Assembly: GCA_016183935.1 (NCBI GenBank) | Contig: JACPDR010000005.1 | Coordinates: 61,968 to 125,967 of the forward strand | Length of the DNA stretch: 64,000 bases | Reading direction: 5' to 3' | Source of the DNA: Caulobacterales bacterium | Lineage (GTDB): Bacteria; Pseudomonadota; Alphaproteobacteria; Caulobacterales; Caulobacteraceae | Shown: positions 54,285 through 63,585 of the stretch, in pieces | Numbering within the stretch: position 1 is the stretch's first letter | How the letters are laid out: every line of letters starts with the position of its first letter | Notes under the pieces: model-generated | The model's input: the letters and a program-made list of their open reading frames with translations, nothing else | Database searches by the model: none | Told to the model about the DNA's origin: nothing | Made by a program: the position numbers and the translations under genes

Positions 54285-55304
54285 TCAGACGCCGTAGAAG
54301 CCGCGGTACCAGTCCACGAACCGCGTCACGCCGACCTCGATCGGCGTGGAGGGAGCGTAGCCGAGGGCGGCGCGGGTTTCGGCGACATCGGCCTCGGTGC
54401 GCACGACATCCCCGTCCTGAACCGGGAGCATGTTCAGCTCCGCCTTCCGGCCCAGCGCCTCTTCCAGCACCTCGATGTAACGCATCAGCTGTTCGCGACG
54501 GCCGGCCCCGAGGTTGAGGATGCGCCACGGCGCGACCCCGCTCGTCGAGGGGTTCGGCGCCTCGGCCTTCCAGTCAGGATCGACGCCGGCGGGCCGGTCG
54601 AGCGCCGCGATCACGCCATCGACGATGTCGTCCACATAGGTGAAGTCCCGCTCCATCCGGCCGTGGCCATAGACGTCGATCGGGCGGCCCTCGAGGATCG
54701 CCTTGGTGAACTTGAACAGGGCCATGTCGGGGCGGCCCCACGGTCCGTAGACGGTGAAGAAGCGCAGGCCGGTCGAGGGGAAGCCGAACAGGTGCGAGTA
54801 GCTGTGCGCCATCGCCTCGTTGGCGATCTTGGTGGCGGCGTAGACGGTCAGCGGATGGGCCACGCCCTGGCGGACCGAGAAGGGCAGGGCGCCGTTGGCC
54901 CCGAAGGCGGAACTGGTCGAGGCGAAGACCAGGTGCTCCGCCCCCACCGTGCGGGCGCCCTCGAGGACGGTCAGGAAGCCGACGACGTTGGAATCGACGT
55001 AGCTCTCGGGGTGTTCGAGGCTGTAGCGGACCCCGGCCTGGGCCCCGAGATGGATGATGCGGCGCGGCGCATGCCCGGCGAACAGGGCGGCCATGCCCGG
55101 CCGGTCGGCGAGATCCAGCGTGTGATGGATGTAGCCGGGCTCGGCCCGCAGCCGCTCCAGCCGGGCCTGCTTCAGGGCCGGGTCGTAGTAGCTGTTCAGA
55201 TTGTCGACGCCGATCACCGACTCGCCGCGCGCCAGCAGGCGCCGCGCGGTGTGGAAGCCGATGAAGCCGGCCGAGCCGGTGACGAGGACGGGGCCGTTGC
55301 TCAT
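54285..55304 (-). CDS. NAD-dependent UDP-glucuronate 4-epimerase-like protein
   Basis: A 339-residue extended short-chain dehydrogenase. GSAGFIGFH is the NAD loop and YAATK (YxxxK) the catalytic pair, with FASTSSAFG before it. RFFTVYGPWGRPDMALFKF is typical of UDP-glucuronate epimerases, which supply UDP-galacturonate for surface polysaccharide. No other sugar gene is adjacent. Confidence 0.87.
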   Translation of the reverse strand: MSNGPVLVTGSAGFIGFHTARRLLARGESVIGVDNLNSYYDPALKQARLERLRAEPGYIHHTLDLADRPGMAALFAGHAPRRIIHLGAQAGVRYSLEHPESYVDSNVVGFLTVLEGARTVGAEHLVFASTSSAFGANGALPFSVRQGVAHPLTVYAATKIANEAMAHSYSHLFGFPSTGLRFFTVYGPWGRPDMALFKFTKAILEGRPIDVYGHGRMERDFTYVDDIVDGVIAALDRPAGVDPDWKAEAPNPSTSGVAPWRILNLGAGRREQLMRYIEVLEEALGRKAELNMLPVQDGDVVRTEADVAETRAALGYAPSTPIEVGVTRFVDWYRGFYGV

Positions 55305-55349
55305 CCGTCCTCGTTACCGCCGGTTACGGCCGACCGCCACTCCCCAGTC

Positions 55350-55482
55350 GTCATCCCCGGGCTCGACCCGAGGATCAGAGGTAGGGGCAGGCTGTGCGGC
55401 GGGGGCGGCCCCGCGAGCGCGACCGTGCGCCACCTGACGGAGCACCGGACGGTCTGGCCCTCGGGTCAAGCCCGAGGGTGAC
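55350..55482. repeat. Dispersed palindromic element, copy 3
   Basis: A 133-bp copy with ends GTCATCCCCGGGCTCGACCC and CCCTCGGGTCAAGCCCGAGG, sharing the GAGCACCGGACGGTCTG segment with copy 1. It fills the gap between the epimerase and glucoamylase genes. Confidence 0.83.
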
Positions 55483-55499
55483 GGCGATTGTGGTGGGCT

Positions 55500-57923
55500 C
55501 TACCGCGCGTACCGCTCTTCCACCGGCTCGTAGCGGTCCCACACGCGGCGGTCGGCCAGCGAGCGCAGCAGCTTGATGTATTCGGCGTGGGTCCAGGCCA
55601 GGGGGGTGGCGGAGTTGGTGCCCTGGCCCGGGCGGTAGTCGTGGGCGGTGTCGTCGCCGACGCCGTCCCAGGCCTGTTCGGGCAGCAGCAGGCCGCCGTT
55701 GGCGAAGGACTCCATGCCGCGGACGTAGACGTCGCGGACCGGCGTCAGGTCGGTCTCGCCGGCGTGCAGCCGGGCGGCCAGTTCGTAGTGGCCGCGCTCG
55801 CCGGTGAAGAAGGGCCACAGGCGGCCGCGCTGGCCGGGGTGCATCTCGCCGCCGACGCCGTAGTTCTCGCCGGTGTCGGTCTGCTCGCCGTAGCCGTCGT
55901 TGCCGTAGCGGCGGAAGGCGGGGACGCCGTCGACGTCGTAGCGGACGCGGAAGCGGTCCTCGCGGGTCTGGTCGTCGTATTCGGGCAGGGTGCCGACGAT
56001 GGACGGGGCGTCCGGGGCGCGCACGCCATAGCGGACCAGCTCGAGGAAGCCGCCGTCGACGATCTTGTCCTCGGCGTGGGCGGGCTGGCCGTTGTTCTCG
56101 CCGATGGGGGCGTGGTCGTTGGGGTCCTCGTTGCGGGTGATGCGGACGAAATAGTCGCCGTCGCCCCACGGGCCGGAGGTGGTGAACATCCGCGCCTCGA
56201 CCTTGGCGGCGTAGTCGTCGGCGGCGGTCTGGTAGCGGTCGGCCGAGGCCGCGTCGCCCGAGGCGCGGGCGATGTCGGCGGCCACTGTGAGCCCGGCGAT
56301 CACCGCGGCGGTGGTCGAGGGGGAATAGCCCTCCTGTTCCTCCCAGCGCTCCTGCTGGGTCCACGGCGGGGTGACCTGGCGGTCGTTCCACAGCAGGCCG
56401 GCCTTGCCGCCGTCGACGAGGAAGTCGGCGGCGGGCTTGATCATCTGGCCGTACATGCGGGCCATTTCGGCGTCGGAGACGAGGCCGGCCTTCCACAGCT
56501 TCCAGCCCAGCATGATCGGCATGGCGGTCTGGTCGAGCTGGACCCCGACCCATTCGATCTCGCCGTCGACGTGGGTCTTCTGCAGGAACCAGCCGGTCGC
56601 GCCGGTGTTGCCGGGGGTGTCGGCGCGGACCTGCACCTGCGGCAGGTAGCGGAAGGCGGCCAGCGGGGTCTCCGTGTCGCCGAGCGCCAGCAGCGCCATG
56701 GCCACCTGGTAGAAGTCGCGCGGCCAGACGGCCTTGTAGCCGGTCGAGGGGTTGGTGGCGTCGACGGTGTCGCCCCACGGATTGCTGAGGGAGGCGATCA
56801 GGGCGCCGGCGTGGGTGCGGTCCTCCTGAACCTTGAGCATCAGGGCGGAGGCGAAGGCCAGCTTGCCGCCGTCGGTGGACTGTTCGGCGAGGCGGGGCAG
56901 CTGATCGAGGGAGGCGATGTAGTCTTCCCAGCCGACCCGGTCGCCCTCGCCGTTGAAGCGGGCGAGCACCTCGTCGAGGCCGGGCACGAACGGCCGGGTC
57001 GCCTCCCGCACCGCCGCGGGTTCGCTGTCGCCGAAGCCGATGACGAAGTCGCGCGACAGGGAGCCCCCCGCCTGGAGCGTCGGAAGAGCGCCCGTCAGCA
57101 TGATGTTGCCGCCCTCGGGTCCCGTCGAATCGTAGACGTGATCCAGCCGACCATCGGCGAGGTCGGTCAGGCCGTCGGAGACGCCGACGAAGCCGACGCT
57201 CTGGGCCTCGAACGCCGCATTGGCCCACAGGGCGAGATGGACGTCGCCTTCGGCCGCATGCAGCACGCTGTAGCTCGTCGAACCGTCCGGGGTGGGCTGG
57301 CTGAGAGGCGCGGTGGAATGCCAGCCGCGGTCCCCGACCCCGGTGTTGGCCATGTGCGGCTCAAGCAGCAGGTAGGGGGTGACGTCCCCACGCAGGGCGC
57401 GGATGGTGGCGCGCACCACCAAAGCCTGGTCATCGGGACTGGTGTAGATGCGCTTCTCGATCTCGTAGCGACCCTGCTTGTCCGTCGTGATGACGCGGTA
57501 GGCGGGGGAGAGCGGGCGGCCAGCGGCGTCCGTGTGCAGGTATTCGGTGCGGTGGGTGGTGTCGGTTCCCTCGACCGACAGGCCCGTTTCGGTGACGACC
57601 GCGAAGCGCAGCTGCTTGATCTGGGCCTCGTGGATCAGGCCGTACATGGTCTCGGTCAGGACGCCGTCGGCGATGGAGAACCAGACGCGGGAGACCTCGC
57701 CGGTCGCGCCTCCGTCGCGGTACTGGCCGTCGACATAGGCTTCGTAGGAGGCGCCGGCGCCGGTCTTGGCGGCGTTGACCCAGGTGGGCGTATCGCCCGG
57801 CGCGCCGGGAGCGACCCCGGCCGTCACGGGAAGCGGGGCGGCCGGGCTGTCCGGCGCCGCGGTGGCGCAGGCGCCGAGGGCGAGCAGGGCGGCTCCGGCG
57901 AGGAGGCTGGAGGTCAGGCGCAT
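55500..57923 (-). CDS. Lipoprotein glucoamylase (GH15)
   Basis: An 807-residue enzyme. The N-terminus MRLTSSLLAGAALLALGACATA has a lipobox (LGAC). The N-terminal beta-sandwich (about 40-290) and the (alpha/alpha)6 barrel of GH15 follow, with NPWGDTVDATNPSTGYKAVWPRDFYQVAMALLALGD and GWFLQKTHVDGEIEWVGVQLDQTAMP. It releases glucose from malto-oligosaccharide ends at the envelope. It is the last gene of an operon with GH97, transporter and esterase. Confidence 0.9.
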   Translation of the reverse strand: MRLTSSLLAGAALLALGACATAAPDSPAAPLPVTAGVAPGAPGDTPTWVNAAKTGAGASYEAYVDGQYRDGGATGEVSRVWFSIADGVLTETMYGLIHEAQIKQLRFAVVTETGLSVEGTDTTHRTEYLHTDAAGRPLSPAYRVITTDKQGRYEIEKRIYTSPDDQALVVRATIRALRGDVTPYLLLEPHMANTGVGDRGWHSTAPLSQPTPDGSTSYSVLHAAEGDVHLALWANAAFEAQSVGFVGVSDGLTDLADGRLDHVYDSTGPEGGNIMLTGALPTLQAGGSLSRDFVIGFGDSEPAAVREATRPFVPGLDEVLARFNGEGDRVGWEDYIASLDQLPRLAEQSTDGGKLAFASALMLKVQEDRTHAGALIASLSNPWGDTVDATNPSTGYKAVWPRDFYQVAMALLALGDTETPLAAFRYLPQVQVRADTPGNTGATGWFLQKTHVDGEIEWVGVQLDQTAMPIMLGWKLWKAGLVSDAEMARMYGQMIKPAADFLVDGGKAGLLWNDRQVTPPWTQQERWEEQEGYSPSTTAAVIAGLTVAADIARASGDAASADRYQTAADDYAAKVEARMFTTSGPWGDGDYFVRITRNEDPNDHAPIGENNGQPAHAEDKIVDGGFLELVRYGVRAPDAPSIVGTLPEYDDQTREDRFRVRYDVDGVPAFRRYGNDGYGEQTDTGENYGVGGEMHPGQRGRLWPFFTGERGHYELAARLHAGETDLTPVRDVYVRGMESFANGGLLLPEQAWDGVGDDTAHDYRPGQGTNSATPLAWTHAEYIKLLRSLADRRVWDRYEPVEERYAR

Positions 57924-57934
57924 GGCGGGACTCG

Positions 57935-58867
57935 TCAGACTGGGGGAAGCAGGAAGGTGAGGGGGGCGTCGAGGCGCTGGTTCCAGCTGGCCTCGTTGTG
58001 TTCGGCGCCGGGGAAGACCAGCGAGCGGAAGCGGTCGGGGGTCCAGCCGGCGGCGCGGACGGTGGCGTCGATGCGGGTCTGGAATTCGGCGTAGAAGGCG
58101 TCGAGGGATTCGTCGCCACGGTCGAAATAGAGGCGGTGGGTTCCGGGGGGCGGCAGGTCGGCGCGGACCACGCCGGTCCAGGCTTCCGTCAGCCGGTCGC
58201 GCCAGGCGGCGAGGGCGGCGGGGTCGGTCAGCTGCTCGATGCGGATCGGCCAGTGGGTGGAGACGCAGCCGGCGGCCCCGAACACCTCCGGGTGTTTCAT
58301 CAGGGCGTACATCGAGATCAGCCCGCCCATGCTGGAGCCCATGATGACGGTGTCGTCGCGGCCGGGCCGGGTGCGGTACGTCGCGTCGATGAAGGGCTTC
58401 AGCTCCTCGACGAGGAAGCGGAGGTAGCCGTCGGACAGGGGCTCGCCGCCGTAGATGGCCTGGACGTCGGCGCGCATGTCATCGGGCAGGGCCGCGATGA
58501 GGTTGGCGGGGATGTATTCGCGCAGGCGCAGGGGCGTGTTGCCGATCCCGACCACGACCGGAGTGCGGATCTGGCCGGTGACGGCGAGGCGGGCGACGTG
58601 CTCGTCCACGCCCCACTCGGCCCCGTAGGGCGCGCGGGAGGCGTCGAACAGGTTCTGGCCGTCGTGCATGTAGAGGACGGGCCAGCGGGCGTCGGAGGCG
58701 TCGTAGCCGGGCGGCAGCCAGACGGTGACGTCGCGCGGCTGGATGTGGGCCGAGGCCATGGCCGGGTGCTCTACGAGGCGGCCCTGCGTCGGGGCGTCGG
58801 CGCGGGCGGCGGTCGCCAGCGGCAGCGCCGCGAGACCCGCCAGGACGGCGCGGCGGTCGGGGGTCAT
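57935..58867 (-). CDS. Exported alpha/beta-hydrolase (esterase D-like)
   Basis: A 310-residue hydrolase with a signal (MTPDRRAVLAGLAALPLATAARA). The nucleophile elbow is MGSSMGGLIS (residues about 170-180) and the last histidine is in GAEHNEASWNQRL. The family contains esterases of siderophores and of sugar esters. In this operon a role on acylated sugars is possible but unproven. Its start overlaps the transporter stop by 4 bp. Confidence 0.82.
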   Translation of the reverse strand: MTPDRRAVLAGLAALPLATAARADAPTQGRLVEHPAMASAHIQPRDVTVWLPPGYDASDARWPVLYMHDGQNLFDASRAPYGAEWGVDEHVARLAVTGQIRTPVVVGIGNTPLRLREYIPANLIAALPDDMRADVQAIYGGEPLSDGYLRFLVEELKPFIDATYRTRPGRDDTVIMGSSMGGLISMYALMKHPEVFGAAGCVSTHWPIRIEQLTDPAALAAWRDRLTEAWTGVVRADLPPPGTHRLYFDRGDESLDAFYAEFQTRIDATVRAAGWTPDRFRSLVFPGAEHNEASWNQRLDAPLTFLLPPV

Positions 58868-60387
58868 GCGCCCTCCTTCGGGACCAGCAGGCTGGCGCCG
58901 GCGGCGATCAGGAAGCTGACGGCGCCGATCGCCAGCGCCCAGATCGGCTGGCCGCCGAACACGCCCTTGAGCACCGCGCCGAGGATGGTGGCGGCGACCA
59001 GCTGGGGCACCACGATGAAGATGTTGAAGACCCCCATGTAGACGCCCATCTTCCGCCCCGGCACCGCATTGGCGAGGATGGCGTAGGGCATCGACACGAT
59101 GCTGGCCCAGGCGAAGCCCACGCCGATCATCGGCAGCCACAGCAGGGCCGGGTCGCGGATCAGGAAGACGCCGAGGAACCCCGCCGCGCCGAGCGCAAGA
59201 TTGACCGCGTGGGCCCCGCGCAGGCCGGTCTTCTGCGCCAGCACCGGGATCAGGAAGGCGGCCAAGGCGGCGACGCCGTTGTAGATCCCCATCAGCACCC
59301 CGACCCAGTTGGCCCCCTCGCCGTAACCGGCCGAGGTCGGATCGGGCGAGGCGTAGTGCACGGCGGTGACGGCCGGGGTCATGTAGATCCACATGGCGAA
59401 CAGGGCGAACCAGCTGAAGAACTGGACCACGGCCAGACCCTGCATGGTCTTCGGCATGGCGAAGATGTCGGCCATGATCTCGGTCAGGGCGTTGGAGCGC
59501 CCCGCCGCCGCCAGCGCCCCGACCGCCATCTGCATCAGGCCGAAGGCGAGGACGAAGCCGGCGAGGACGTAGAGCTCCTTCTGCAGGCCGAGGATGTTGA
59601 CCGCGCCCACCGCGATGGCGCCGGCCAGCGCCCAGATCAGGCCGCCCGTGTACCAGGCGGTCCGGGAGCGGGCGGTGGTGGGGGCGTGGCCGGCGTCGCG
59701 CGCGGCCTCGAAGGCCTCGATCTGCTCGGGGCTGTATTCGCGGGTGGTGAAGACGGTCCACAGCACCGCCGCCAGCAGGGCGGCCGCGCCGACGTAGAAC
59801 GAGATGCGCACCGCCATCGGCACCACGCCCTCGGGCGCGGTCGAGGCGACCGAGAACCAGTTGGTCAGCACCCACGGCAGACAGGAGGCGAACACCGCCC
59901 CGGCCCCGATGAAGAAGCTCTGCATCGCATAGCCGGTGGTGCGCTGCTCCGCCGGCAGGTTGTCGCCGACGAAGGCCCGGAACGGCTCCATGGTGATGTT
60001 GATGGAGGCGTCCATGATCCAGAGCATGGAGGCCGCCATCCATAGGTACGGGCTGTGCGGCATGACGATCAGCGCCAGCGTCGTCAGGATGGCGCCGACG
60101 AGGAAATAGGGCCGGCGGCGGCCCAGCGGGCCCCATGTGCGGTCGCTGAAATGGCCGACGATCGGCTGGACCAGTAGGCCGGTCAGCGGGGCCGCGATCC
60201 ACAGGATGGCGAGGCTGTCGACCTCGGCGCCGAGGGTCTGGAAGATGCGGCTGGTGTTGGCGTTCTGCAGCCCGAAACCGATCTGGATGCCGAAGAAGCC
60301 GACGCACATGTTCCAGATCGCCCAGCCGCTGAGGCGCGGCCGGGCGGAAGCGAGGGTGGCGTGGGCGTCAGGCGTGCTGGTCGTCAA
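58864..60387 (-). CDS. SLC45-like MFS sugar transporter
   Basis: A 507-residue transporter with 12 helices. Motif RTWGPLGRRRPYFLVG (residues 83-98) and FFGIQIGFGLQNANTSRIFQTLGAE are typical of the bacterial maltose/sucrose proton symporters related to SLC45. It probably imports maltose or maltodextrin products. Start and stop overlap both neighbours by 4 bp, so the operon is tightly coupled. Confidence 0.88.
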   Translation of the reverse strand: MTTSTPDAHATLASARPRLSGWAIWNMCVGFFGIQIGFGLQNANTSRIFQTLGAEVDSLAILWIAAPLTGLLVQPIVGHFSDRTWGPLGRRRPYFLVGAILTTLALIVMPHSPYLWMAASMLWIMDASINITMEPFRAFVGDNLPAEQRTTGYAMQSFFIGAGAVFASCLPWVLTNWFSVASTAPEGVVPMAVRISFYVGAAALLAAVLWTVFTTREYSPEQIEAFEAARDAGHAPTTARSRTAWYTGGLIWALAGAIAVGAVNILGLQKELYVLAGFVLAFGLMQMAVGALAAAGRSNALTEIMADIFAMPKTMQGLAVVQFFSWFALFAMWIYMTPAVTAVHYASPDPTSAGYGEGANWVGVLMGIYNGVAALAAFLIPVLAQKTGLRGAHAVNLALGAAGFLGVFLIRDPALLWLPMIGVGFAWASIVSMPYAILANAVPGRKMGVYMGVFNIFIVVPQLVAATILGAVLKGVFGGQPIWALAIGAVSFLIAAGASLLVPKEGA

Positions 60388-62462
60388 CGGCGGGCCCTTC
60401 CGAGCGGGACGAACCGGATGGCCTGGCCGCCGCCGGGGGCGAGGCGCAGGGTCAGGACGTCGGCCGAGGTGACCTCGCGGGCGGAGATGTCGATCGCCTC
60501 GCGGTTGGTCTTCCAGTCCGCGCCGGCGGCGTCGGCGTAGATCTCGGCGCGGTAGCGGCGGCCGGGGTCGAGGAACGCCAGCGGGACTTCAAACACGCGC
60601 GGGTGCTCGTCGGTGATCGAGCCGAGGGCCCAGACGTCGGAGTTGCGATCCTTGCGGGCGATGGTGACGAAGTCGCCGATCTCGCCGTTGATCACGCGGG
60701 TGTCGGCCCAGTCGACCGGCACGTCCTTGATGAACTGGAACGGCGCCGGGTTGGCCTCGTAGTTCTCCAGTACGTCGGCGGCCATCTGGATCGGGCTGTA
60801 GATGACCACGTAGAGGGCCAGCTGCTTGGCCCAGGTGGTGGCGATGCCGTCGGGGCTGCGGGTCTGCATGCCGAAGACGCCGGGGGTGTAGTCCATCGGT
60901 CCGGCCAGCAGGCGGGTGAAGACTAGGTTGGCCTCGTGCTCGGGCGGGTTGCCGGGCTGGCCCCAGGCGCTGAACTCCATGCCCCGCGCGCCCTCGCGGC
61001 TGATCATGTTGGGGTAGGTCCGGCGCAGGCCGGTGTCCTTGAACGGCTCGTGGGCGTTGACCGCGACCTGGTATTTCGCGGCCGTCTCGACGACACGGAC
61101 GTGGTGCTGCGCCATCGGCTGGCTCTCGTGCCAGGCCAGGCGCGGCTGGCCGTCGGGGCCGGCGACCCGGGCCCCGCCGGCGTCGGCGACGTAGCCGGTC
61201 TTCACCGAATGCCAGCCGAAACGCTGCATCTGGGCGAAGGCGGCGTCGAGCTGCTTCTCGTAGTGGTAGGCGTTCCCGCCGGTCTCGTGGTGGCCGATGA
61301 TCTCGACGCCCTTGTCACGGGCGTAGGCGGCCACCCGCTCGATGTCGTAATCGGGATAGGGCTGGGTGAAGCTGTAGTCCCAGCCGGTCCCGAACCACTC
61401 GCCGTCCCAGCCGACGTTCCAGCCCTCGACCAGCACGCCGCCGAAGCCGTGCTCGGCCGCGAAGTCGATGTGGCGCATGGTGTATTCGGTCGTCGCGCCG
61501 TGCTTGGGCCCGGAGTTCCATGTCTTGCGGTCCAGGTGCATGTCCCACCAGATGCCGACGTATTTCATCGGCTTGAACCAGCTGACGTCGCCCAGCTTGT
61601 TGGGCTCGTTGAGGTTCAGGATCAGGCTGGACTCGACCAGGCCGGCCGCGGTGTCGGAGATCTGAAGGGTGCGCCATGGCGTGACGGCCGGGACGGGCAG
61701 TTCGACGGCGGCGTTCGACAGGCCGGGGGTGAGGGCCGCCTTGAAACGTCCGCCCTCGACCCGGCGCAGGTTCATGCCGGCGTAGTCGACCAGCGCCGCC
61801 TCGTGGATCGAGACGTGCAGGCCGTCGCGGGTGCGCAGGGTCAGCGGCGTCTGGGCCACCCCCACCGAGTCGATGTCGGTGCGGTTGTAGAGATACTCCT
61901 CGCGGTTCCACTCGAAGGCGGGAATCCACCAGGCCGTGCCCGGGTCGGCGACGGCGAACTCGGTCAGCTCCTCGCCGATCTTCAGCGCGGTGAGGTTGGG
62001 CTGTTCCGGGAACTCGTAGCGGAAGCCGAGGCCGTCGTCGTAGAGGCGGAAGACCACGTCGACGCGGCGCTGCAGGCCCCACTTCTCGGTCAGATGGACG
62101 CGGAGTTCGGTGTAGCGGTTCTGGATGAAGCGCCGTTCGCCCCACGGCTGCTCCCAGGTGTCGTCATGCTGGGTCGGGGCCTCGGCGGTGACGGCGAAGT
62201 TGCGCTCCAGCTTGGCGGCGTCGGTCAGGATGAAGCCGAGTCGGGAGGCGGCGATGACCGGACGGCCCAGACGGGTGACGGTGTATTCCGGCCGACCCTC
62301 GCCGGTGACGCCGACCTCGACGGTCAGCACGCCGCCGGGCGAGGAGGCGCGCGCCTGTCCGACCGATCCGGCCGGGGCCTGGGCCACGTCCTGGGCCAGG
62401 GCGCCGCCCGGCAGGGCCGCCAGAAGGGCGGCGCTGGAGATCATCAAACGGCGGGTCAGCAT
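60384..62462 (-). CDS. GH97 alpha-glucosidase (SusB-like)
   Basis: A 692-residue exported enzyme, signal peptide MLTRRLMISSAALLAALPGGALAQ. GH97 features are WGERRFIQNRYTELRVHLTE in the N-terminal domain and the barrel core VGIWWDMHLDRKTW and FGGVLVEGWNVGWDGEWFG, followed by EIIGHHETGGN. It hydrolyses alpha-glucosidic bonds in the periplasm. ATG 62462 gives the signal. It is the first gene of the operon and is divergent from the LacI regulator. Confidence 0.92.
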   Translation of the reverse strand: MLTRRLMISSAALLAALPGGALAQDVAQAPAGSVGQARASSPGGVLTVEVGVTGEGRPEYTVTRLGRPVIAASRLGFILTDAAKLERNFAVTAEAPTQHDDTWEQPWGERRFIQNRYTELRVHLTEKWGLQRRVDVVFRLYDDGLGFRYEFPEQPNLTALKIGEELTEFAVADPGTAWWIPAFEWNREEYLYNRTDIDSVGVAQTPLTLRTRDGLHVSIHEAALVDYAGMNLRRVEGGRFKAALTPGLSNAAVELPVPAVTPWRTLQISDTAAGLVESSLILNLNEPNKLGDVSWFKPMKYVGIWWDMHLDRKTWNSGPKHGATTEYTMRHIDFAAEHGFGGVLVEGWNVGWDGEWFGTGWDYSFTQPYPDYDIERVAAYARDKGVEIIGHHETGGNAYHYEKQLDAAFAQMQRFGWHSVKTGYVADAGGARVAGPDGQPRLAWHESQPMAQHHVRVVETAAKYQVAVNAHEPFKDTGLRRTYPNMISREGARGMEFSAWGQPGNPPEHEANLVFTRLLAGPMDYTPGVFGMQTRSPDGIATTWAKQLALYVVIYSPIQMAADVLENYEANPAPFQFIKDVPVDWADTRVINGEIGDFVTIARKDRNSDVWALGSITDEHPRVFEVPLAFLDPGRRYRAEIYADAAGADWKTNREAIDISAREVTSADVLTLRLAPGGGQAIRFVPLGRARR

Positions 62463-62569
62463 GGGGAAACGCTCCGGATAACGGGACTTGCCAAGCGCGG
62501 TCTTGGCGGCGCAGAACAAGCAAGGTTTGCAGCAAATTTTGCAGCCATGCCATTAGCAGGAAACCAAAC
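62463..62569. promoter_or_regulatory. GH97/lacI divergent control region with candidate operators
   Basis: A 107-bp region between the two starts. GCCAAG (62490-62495) and CTTGGC (62502-62507) are inverted around 6 bases. TTTGCAGC occurs twice, 12 bp apart (62526, 62538), within the near-palindrome GCAAATTTTGC. Either could be the operator of the adjacent LacI-type regulator. Confidence 0.45.
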
Positions 62570-63583
62570 GTGAGCCGTCGCAACACCCGCCTGGAAGATC
62601 TGGCCAAGCTGGCGGGCGTGTCGATCTCCACGGCTTCGCGGGCGCTGAACGACAGTCCGGCGGTCAACGCGCGGACCAAGCAACTGATCTGGAAGCTGGC
62701 GCGCGAGCACGACTATCCCTTCCGCCGCTACATGCCGGCAGGCCCGATCGGCGCCGATGGCGTCATCGCCCTGGTGACGCCGCGTCCCCAAGGCCGCGAG
62801 GGCCGGCTCAGCGACCCCTTCTTCCTCGAACTTCTGGCCGGCGTCGGCGAGGCGGCGCGCGAGCGCGGCTGCGACGTGATCATGAGCCATTTCGCGCCGA
62901 CCAGCTACGACGACCTGTCGGCGGCGATGAACACCAGCCGCGCCGACGGCGTGATCTTCCTGGGGCAGTCGTTCCTGCACCAGAGCCTGAACCGGCTGGC
63001 CGAAACCGAGGGCCGGTTCGTGGTCTGGGGCGCGGAGATGCCGGATCAGGCCTACTGCTCGGTCGGGTCGGACAACCTGGCGGGCGGACGGCGTGCGACG
63101 CTGCATCTGGCCCGGCTGGGCCGCAAGCGCATCGTCTTCCTCGGCGACCTCGATCCGCCCGAGGCCATGCAGCGCCACCGGGGCTATCTCGACGCGCTCG
63201 GCAAGGCGGGGCTGCCGGTCGATCCGGACCTGATCATGGAAGCCCATTTCGAGGTCGAGTCGGCCGAGGCCTCGGTCGACAGCCTGATCCGCCGCGGCGT
63301 CAGCTTCGACGGGGTGGTGTGCGCCTCGGACCAGATCGCGCTGGGCGCGGTGCGGGCCCTGCTGCATGCCGGTCTGCGGGTGCCCGAGGACGTCTCGGTG
63401 ATCGGCTTCGACAATGTGCCGTTCAGCCGCTATGCGCGCCCGGCCCTGACCACCATCGCCCAGGACACCATGAAGGCCGGACGGCTGCTGGTCTCCAAAC
63501 TGCTCGACAACCCCGGCGATTCGGTCGGCCGGTCGGAGCGGATTCCGACCGACCTGATCGTGCGCGAGAGTTGCGGCGGCTGA
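62570..63583 (+). CDS. LacI-family regulator of the maltodextrin locus
   Basis: A 337-residue repressor. The N-terminal HTH (LEDLAKLAGVSISTASRALND, residues 8-28) is followed by the sugar-binding core (GVIALVTPRP; VVCASDQIALGAVRALLHAGL; VIGFDNVPFSRYARPALTTI). It should repress the divergent glucosidase operon until maltose or a related sugar binds. The start is GTG 62570. It ends 2 bp before the convergent GH13 gene end. Confidence 0.93.
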   Translation: MSRRNTRLEDLAKLAGVSISTASRALNDSPAVNARTKQLIWKLAREHDYPFRRYMPAGPIGADGVIALVTPRPQGREGRLSDPFFLELLAGVGEAARERGCDVIMSHFAPTSYDDLSAAMNTSRADGVIFLGQSFLHQSLNRLAETEGRFVVWGAEMPDQAYCSVGSDNLAGGRRATLHLARLGRKRIVFLGDLDPPEAMQRHRGYLDALGKAGLPVDPDLIMEAHFEVESAEASVDSLIRRGVSFDGVVCASDQIALGAVRALLHAGLRVPEDVSVIGFDNVPFSRYARPALTTIAQDTMKAGRLLVSKLLDNPGDSVGRSERIPTDLIVRESCGG

Positions 63584-63585
63584 GA

